In this document: positions 1 to 3,656 of the stretch, piece after piece
Layout: every line of letters begins with the position of its first letter
Numbering within the stretch: the stretch's first letter is position 1
Assembly (NCBI GenBank): GCA_028288775.1
Contig: JAQGHP010000380.1
Location: forward strand, 1 to 5,753
Reading direction: 5' to 3'
Origin: Phycisphaerales bacterium
GTDB taxonomy: Bacteria > Planctomycetota > Phycisphaerae > Tepidisphaerales > Tepidisphaeraceae
Length of the DNA: 5,753 bases
Translations under genes and position numbers: made by a program
The notes under the pieces: model-generated
Databases searched by the model: none
What the model saw: the letters and a program-made list of their open reading frames with translations, nothing else
What the model was told of the DNA's origin: nothing

Positions 1-1
1 G

Positions 2-2530
2 GGCGGCGCAAGCGGCGCGATCAACGTCAGCGCCACCGCCGCCGACACCCAGCCCCCCGCCGCGGCAATGTCCGCGCCGGCCATCGGCTCTTCCGGCGGG
101 TCGTCCCAGACCGTCACCGTCGTCTACACCGACAATGCCGGCATCAACCTCGCCAGCCTCGGCGCGGGCAATATCTCCGTCAGCGGGCCCGGCGGGCCGC
201 TGACCGTCACCGGCGAATCCCACACTGTCGCCAACAACGGCAAAACCGTCACCGCCAAGTACACGGTCGCCGCCCCCAGCGGCACCTGGAGCGCCACCGA
301 CGACGGCACCTACAACGTCGCCCTCAACGCCAACCAGGTTCTCGACACCAGCAACAACGCCGCCCCCGTGACGTTCGGATCGTTCGCGATCAACATCGCT
401 TTGCCCAACCCGAGCGACCAAACCTTCGCCGCCGGCAGTGCGGTCAGCGCGACGTTCGTGGCGGAAGCCGTCGTTACCGAGCAGGACGGGAAGATCCTCG
501 TCGCCGGCCACCAGGCCGCTTCCAATGGCCAGACCCAGGCCGTCGTCGAACGCCTTAACGCCGATGGCTCGCTCGACACCACCTTCGGTGCGGGCGGCCA
601 GGTCGTCACGCCCGCCACTGGCAACAACTCCTGGTACGCCATTACTATCCAGGGCGCGAACCACATGGTGGTCGCCGGGGCGCACGACGGCGACTTTGCC
701 CTCGCTCGCTACGATTTCAGCGGCAACCTCGACCCCACTTTCGGCGGCGGCGGCGTCACCTTCACTGACTTCGGCAGCGCCAGCGACACCGCCTACGGCG
801 TCGCCCTCGCGCCCAGCGGCGCGATTGTGGCGGTCGGTACTTCCAACAACCGCTTCGCTTTCGCCCGCTACAACGCCAACGGCATTCTGGATGCCTCCTT
901 TGGCCAGGGCGGTCGCCAGCTTTTTGACACCGGGGCTGCGACGCAAATGTTGGGCGCGGTGACGGTGCAGAACGACGGCCGCGTGGTGGCCGCGGGGGCC
1001 AGCGGTTCGAGCTTGGACGTCGTGCGCCTCACCGCCAACGGCCAGCCCGATTCCACCTTTAACACCGACGGCGTCGTGGTCGTTCCGGGCCTCGTCGCCA
1101 ACCAGGGCGCGGGCGTGCAGGGCTATACGGAATCCGTCGGCCTGCAGAGCGACGGCAAAATCCTCGTCGGCAAGACCACCGCCGCCGGCCATTTCGGCAT
1201 CGCCCGCCTCACCACCGACGGCAAGCTCGATGCTTCCTTCGGCAGCGCTGGCATCGCGATCGCGAACTTCGGCGGGCAGGACGACGTGGACTCGATCGTC
1301 ATGCAGGACGGCGGCACGATCCTCGCCGTCGGAACGTCCAACCAGAACGGCACCCCGCAGACCGCCGTCGCCGCCTTCGATTCCAACGGCCAGCTCATCA
1401 CCACCTTCGGCAACGGCGGCAAAGTCCTCCTCAGCCCGACCGTCAACGCCTCCTCGCGCGAGCTGCACATCGGCGACCTCGCCCTCCGTGCCTTCGGCAG
1501 CAGCACCACCGGCGGCCGCCTGCTCGTGGGCGCGAGCGAAACGGGAACCACCACCGTCTCCAGCACCCTCCGCCGACTCATCGTTCCGGGGACCAAGAGC
1601 GCCCCGGGAATTCAGGAAAGCCTGCTCGGCGTCTTCGGCCTCGTGAATAAGAAAAAGACCCGCCTCACCATCGACCTGGGCGGCGGGCGCATGGCCATCC
1701 TCACCCTCACCGGCGGCACCGGCACCGCCCTCCAGAGCGGCACACAGATCCATCTCGAGATCACCGACCTGGGCAAAGGCGCGGCGCTGGTCGTCGCCAT
1801 CAAGGGCGGCGGCACCGTCACCTTCAGCGACATCACCGTCACCGGAAGCCTCAAGAGCATGAAAGCCCCCGGCGCGATCATCGCCGGCACACTCTCGGCC
1901 ACCGGCACCATCGGCACCGTGACGGTCGGCAGCATCCAGGGCAACGTGACGTCCAGCGCCGGCATCGCAAGTCTCACCGGCGGCGACCTGGCCGGCACCC
2001 TCTTGGCCACCGGCGCGATTGGCAAGCTCAAGCTCGGCAATATCACCGGCCATATCATCGCCGGCGGCAACATCGCCAGCGTGACGGCCGGGAACCTCAG
2101 CGGCTCGATCTCCGCCGGCGGGAAGATCGGCGCGCTCAAGCTCAGCGCAGTGACCGGCACGATCGCCGCCGCCAGCCAGCTCGTGAGCCTCACGGCCATG
2201 AGCCTCAGCGGCGCAACCGTCCTCGCCGGCGCAAACCTCGGGTCCGACGGCGTGGTGGGCGGCTCCGCTGCCGACACCTACAGTGCGGGCAGCATCGGCG
2301 CGGTCAAGATTACCGGCGCCATCACCGGCACGATCATCGCCGCCGGGGTGAACCCGGTGGACAACGTCTTCGGCAACGGCAACGACACCGCCGCCGGCAC
2401 GGGCCTCATCAAGTCCCTCTTCGCCAAGGGCGGCGCGACCGGCAGCCACTTCGAAGCCGCCGCCTTCGGCAGCATCAAGCTCCCCAAGAAGGTCAACCCG
2501 GCCCTCGACCCGCAGTTCCTGGTCGTATGA
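2..2530 (+). CDS. Large secreted-type mosaic protein: Ig-like domain, delta-60 repeat propeller, 18-residue beta-solenoid (5' partial)
   Basis: The frame is open from base 2 to the TGA at 2528-2530. The first ATG (68) is internal, because the 22 codons before it continue the same domain, so the true start and any signal peptide lie to the left. Numbering from that ATG: residues about -8 to 110 form an Ig/cadherin-like beta-sandwich of the type beginning DTxPP and ending near an ANQVLDTSNN motif. Residues about 112-455 carry seven delta-60-type markers such as LDTTFG, LDPTFG and LDASFG, each preceded by a DGKILVAG-like strand, which suggests a beta-propeller. Residues about 505-600 look like a small beta-domain, and 595-760 are solenoid repeats. 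The protein ends DPQFLVV, with no PEP-CTERM, LPXTG or membrane anchor visible. The composition is rich in Gly, Ala, Thr and Ser, with very few Cys. Known for the family: such repeat proteins are usually exported or surface-associated in Planctomycetes. Adhesion or structural function is inference; no catalytic motif is seen. Confidence 0.88.
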   Translation, partial: GGASGAINVSATAADTQPPAAAMSAPAIGSSGGSSQTVTVVYTDNAGINLASLGAGNISVSGPGGPLTVTGESHTVANNGKTVTAKYTVAAPSGTWSATDDGTYNVALNANQVLDTSNNAAPVTFGSFAINIALPNPSDQTFAAGSAVSATFVAEAVVTEQDGKILVAGHQAASNGQTQAVVERLNADGSLDTTFGAGGQVVTPATGNNSWYAITIQGANHMVVAGAHDGDFALARYDFSGNLDPTFGGGGVTFTDFGSASDTAYGVALAPSGAIVAVGTSNNRFAFARYNANGILDASFGQGGRQLFDTGAATQMLGAVTVQNDGRVVAAGASGSSLDVVRLTANGQPDSTFNTDGVVVVPGLVANQGAGVQGYTESVGLQSDGKILVGKTTAAGHFGIARLTTDGKLDASFGSAGIAIANFGGQDDVDSIVMQDGGTILAVGTSNQNGTPQTAVAAFDSNGQLITTFGNGGKVLLSPTVNASSRELHIGDLALRAFGSSTTGGRLLVGASETGTTTVSSTLRRLIVPGTKSAPGIQESLLGVFGLVNKKKTRLTIDLGGGRMAILTLTGGTGTALQSGTQIHLEITDLGKGAALVVAIKGGGTVTFSDITVTGSLKSMKAPGAIIAGTLSATGTIGTVTVGSIQGNVTSSAGIASLTGGDLAGTLLATGAIGKLKLGNITGHIIAGGNIASVTAGNLSGSISAGGKIGALKLSAVTGTIAAASQLVSLTAMSLSGATVLAGANLGSDGVVGGSAADTYSAGSIGAVKITGAITGTIIAAGVNPVDNVFGNGNDTAAGTGLIKSLFAKGGATGSHFEAAAFGSIKLPKKVNPALDPQFLVV
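401..1432 (+). repeat. Array of seven delta-60-type repeats (protein-level)
   Basis: Within the large plus-strand protein, the marker [LP]D-x-[TS]-F-[GN] occurs at residues (from the ATG at 68) 116 (SDQTFA, degenerate), 169 (LDTTFG), 221 (LDPTFG), 274 (LDASFG), 327 (PDSTFN), 387 (LDASFG) and 443 (LITTFG). The spacings are 53, 52, 53, 53, 60 and 56 residues. Most units also carry an RL/RY-xx-x-G turn before the marker and a DGxIxxxG strand after it. This matches the delta-60 repeat family (TIGR02608; DUF5122 beta-propeller in Pfam). Seven markers would suit a seven-bladed propeller, although the fold itself is inference. The first and last markers are the weakest, as is common at the closing point of a propeller. 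Confidence 0.85.
1910..2233 (+). repeat. Six tandem 54-bp units encoding a strict 18-residue solenoid repeat
   Basis: Six consecutive units begin at residues 615, 633, 651, 669, 687 and 705 (from the ATG at 68), each exactly 18 residues long without an indel. The pattern is roughly [IL]-[GAV]-x-[VL]-[TK]-x-[GSM]-x-[ILV]-x-G-x-[ILT]-x-x-x-x-x. A 20-residue relative precedes it at 595-614, and another copy follows at about 743 after an insert. Alternating hydrophobic positions and conserved Gly suggest a parallel beta-solenoid with one turn per unit. The DNA of the units has diverged, so this is an old duplication kept by protein structure and not a recent nucleotide tandem repeat. Confidence 0.82.
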
Positions 2531-2535
2531 CGTCA

Positions 2536-2598
2536 AATGTGGCGCTGACATCCCCGGCTATGATTCAATCGCAATGTGGCACAGCCGCCCCGGCTGTG
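2536..2598. repeat. Imperfect direct repeat, second copy forming a hairpin
   Basis: Two copies of AATGTGGC-N7/8-CCCCGGCTrTG lie 37 bp apart, at 2536-2562 and 2573-2598. In the second copy CACAGCCG (2580-2587) pairs perfectly with CGGCTGTG (2591-2598) around a CCC loop; the first copy has lost this symmetry. A weaker stem, CTCCGC/GCGGAG, follows at 2610-2633. From memory, GTGGCACAGCCG-type palindromes recur between genes in some Planctomycetes and Verrucomicrobia, so this may be a member of a dispersed repeat family. That link is recollection and was not tested. Confidence 0.55.
2580..2598 (+). terminator. Possible transcription end hairpin after the repeat protein gene
   Basis: An 8-bp perfect, GC-rich stem with a 3-nt loop sits 50 bp past the stop codon of the upstream gene, a fitting place for a terminator. 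No T tract follows (the next bases are GTCCGCTTCG), so it is not a classical intrinsic terminator. It may instead stabilise the 3' end of the mRNA or simply be part of the repeat element described at 2536-2598. Confidence 0.25.
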
Positions 2599-2837
2599 GT
2601 CCGCTTCGCCTCCGCTCCCCCTTTTCGGCGGAGTGAAACACCGCCCAGGTCGGAGAGGAGAAGACGGACCCGCCCGCCCGCCTGCGCCACATGCGTACTG
2701 ACGGCAATCCCACCGGCGAGCGCAGAAAGCCCCGCAGCAAGCCCGCGAACCCGGCGGCAACTGCGAATAAGCAAAGCCGGTCATCGAACGCGGACATTCA
2801 GGTAATGCGGCATACATCTAATACTTACCAGCCAAGA

Positions 2838-2861
2838 GCCGCGATTTCGCGGCGTCGCGAC
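2838..2861. promoter_or_regulatory. Overlapping CGCG inverted repeats just upstream of the ilvN promoter
   Basis: GCCGCGA (2838-2844) and TCGCGGC (2847-2853) form a perfect inverted repeat around TT. Directly after comes the 8-bp palindrome GTCGCGAC (2854-2861). The middle arm (2847-2851) could alternatively pair with CGCGA at 2856-2860, so the two hairpins exclude each other. The block abuts the -35-like hexamer at 2862. It could be a protein operator, a weak terminator for transcripts arriving from upstream (TTTCTTAAT follows 10 bp after the block), or no more than GC-rich chance symmetry. Confidence 0.35.
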
Positions 2862-2889
2862 TTGCCACGCTTTCTTAATCCCGTAGACT
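2862..2889 (+). promoter_or_regulatory. Candidate sigma70-type promoter of ilvN
   Basis: TTGCCA (2862-2867) and TAGACT (2884-2889) are separated by 16 bp and match the TTGACA and TATAAT consensus at five and four positions of six. Transcription would begin around 2895-2897, leaving a leader of about 25 nt before the ilvN start. The surrounding bases are the most AT-rich of this intergenic region. Housekeeping promoters of Planctomycetes are poorly defined, so this is a position-and-pattern call only. Confidence 0.4.
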
Positions 2890-2892
2890 CAC

Positions 2893-2912
2893 CTCCCTTT
2901 GGATCAAAGGAG
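2893..2912 (+). promoter_or_regulatory. ilvN Shine-Dalgarno within a small hairpin
   Basis: AAAGGAG at 2906-2912 is a strong ribosome binding site, 8 nt from the ATG at 2921, and fixes that start. The bases before it, CTCCCTTTG (2893-2901), can pair with CAAAGGAG (2905-2912) as an 8-bp stem with one unpaired C (2895) and a GAT loop. Pairing would hide the whole ribosome binding site. Whether the hairpin forms depends on the true transcript start, since the predicted +1 falls inside its 5' arm. Confidence 0.6.
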
Positions 2913-2920
2913 CTTGCGGC

Positions 2921-3484
2921 ATGCGTCATGTTATTTCGGCGTTGGTGATGAACGAACCGGGCGTGCTGGCGAACGTGGCCGGCATGTTCGCGGCACGGGG
3001 ATTTAACATCGACTCGCTCGTGGTCGGGCGGACCGAGAAGCCCGATCTGTCGCGCATGACGATCGTCGTAACCGCGGACGACAACACACTGGCGCAGGTG
3101 CGCAAACAGCTCGCGAAGCTTGTGCCGGTCGTGCATGTGCAGGACTTCAAGCAGACGGCGTACATCGAGCGCGACCTGGCGCTGATCACCGTGGACGCCG
3201 GGCCCGAACGCCGGGGGGAAGTGATCGAGATCGTCACCCTCTTCCGTGGAAAGGTCGTGGACGTTTCCGAGCAGAGCCTGATCATCGAGCTGGCGGGGAC
3301 GGAAGAAAAGATCGGCGCGTTCGTGGAGCTGATGAAGCCCTACGGGATTAAGGAGCTGGCGCGCACGGGGGTAATCGCCACCGCCCGGGGGATGCAGCAC
3401 CACCGCGACACGTCGGGTTCGGGGCCCGTCCGCCGGACGCGCAGTATTGATGCGCCGGCGTCGGCGGCGCTGCCGCCGAGCTAG
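2921..3484 (+). CDS. ilvN: Acetolactate synthase small (regulatory) subunit IlvN
   Basis: This is the regulatory subunit of acetolactate synthase (acetohydroxyacid synthase). It binds the catalytic IlvB-type subunit, stimulates it and confers valine feedback inhibition in the first common step of valine, leucine and isoleucine synthesis in the cytoplasm. Residues about 3-77 form the ACT domain (HVISALVMNEPGVL, then FAARGFNIDSL and LSRMTIVV). Residues about 82-157 form the C-terminal domain (IERDLALI, FRGKVVDV, ARTGVIATARG). N11, G14 and N29, the valine-site positions of E. coli IlvH, are all present, so feedback control is likely intact. The ATG is supported by AAAGGAG 8 nt upstream. At 187 residues it is longer than the usual 160-170; the excess is a basic, low-complexity tail from about residue 158. 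No ilvB or ilvC adjoins it here. Its neighbours are an unrelated repeat protein and a convergent gene. Confidence 0.97.
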   Translation: MRHVISALVMNEPGVLANVAGMFAARGFNIDSLVVGRTEKPDLSRMTIVVTADDNTLAQVRKQLAKLVPVVHVQDFKQTAYIERDLALITVDAGPERRGEVIEIVTLFRGKVVDVSEQSLIIELAGTEEKIGAFVELMKPYGIKELARTGVIATARGMQHHRDTSGSGPVRRTRSIDAPASAALPPS

Positions 3485-3566
3485 CGTGGATTATTCGCGG
3501 TGGAGGCGCGTTGGAGTGTCTAAGCGCCGCCGGCTGAGAAGCTTGGAAATTAAGTTGACCCGCCAA

Positions 3567-3589
3567 GGCACGGGGGCGCCCGAAATGCC
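3567..3589. terminator. Weak hairpin between convergent genes
   Basis: In the 172-bp gap between the ilvN stop (3484) and the end of the minus-strand gene (3657), GGCA (3567-3570) pairs with TGCC (3586-3589) and CGGG (3571-3574) with CCCG (3579-3582), leaving a GGCG loop and an AAA bulge. A shared bidirectional terminator would fit this position, but neither strand shows a T tract after the stem. The rest of the gap has short palindromes only, for example GCAATTGC at 3601-3608. Confidence 0.2.
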
Positions 3590-3656
3590 GAGCCCATCGA
3601 GCAATTGCGAAGAAGAGTTGAAGGCGGTCGAACGTCGAATTGTTGTAATACGAGGT

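Larger units (their letters stand above)
2531..2920. other. Intergenic region between the repeat protein and ilvN
   Basis: This 390-bp stretch has no convincing gene. Short open frames exist on both strands but have no ribosome binding site, overlap one another, and encode Arg/Pro/Ala-rich or Cys-rich peptides that resemble nothing I recognise. What it does hold, left to right: a two-copy imperfect repeat with a hairpin (2536-2598), a 6-bp inverted repeat (2610-2615 with 2628-2633), about 200 bp (2634-2837) where I see nothing definite, a CGCG-rich double inverted repeat (2838-2861), a promoter-like pair of hexamers (2862-2889) and the ilvN ribosome binding site. Confidence 0.7.

Noticed and set aside
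1612..2277. Long minus-strand open frame (221 residues) antisense to the solenoid region
   Set aside because: Its length is explained by the GC-rich codon pattern of the plus-strand gene; the peptide is Pro/Ala/Val-rich without domain features, whereas the plus frame shows clear protein repeats.
2528..2535. Palindrome TGACGTCA overlapping the stop codon
   Set aside because: It resembles a eukaryotic CRE site, but in a bacterial gene end it is most simply a chance palindrome; no partner site is nearby.
2527..2805. Plus-strand open frame of 92 residues whose ATG overlaps the stop of the repeat protein (ATGA)
   Set aside because: The overlap suggests translational coupling, but the peptide is Arg/Pro/Ala-rich, runs through the palindromic repeat, and resembles no family I know; open frames on the opposite strand cover the same DNA equally well.
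2533..2817. Minus-strand open frame of 94 residues, Cys-containing
   Set aside because: No ribosome binding site is evident, it lies across the repeat and hairpins, and no recognisable motif is present.
2780..2920. T-box, leader peptide or amino-acid attenuator upstream of ilvN
   Set aside because: No T-box motif, no short frame rich in Val, Leu or Ile codons, and no terminator with a T tract can be seen.
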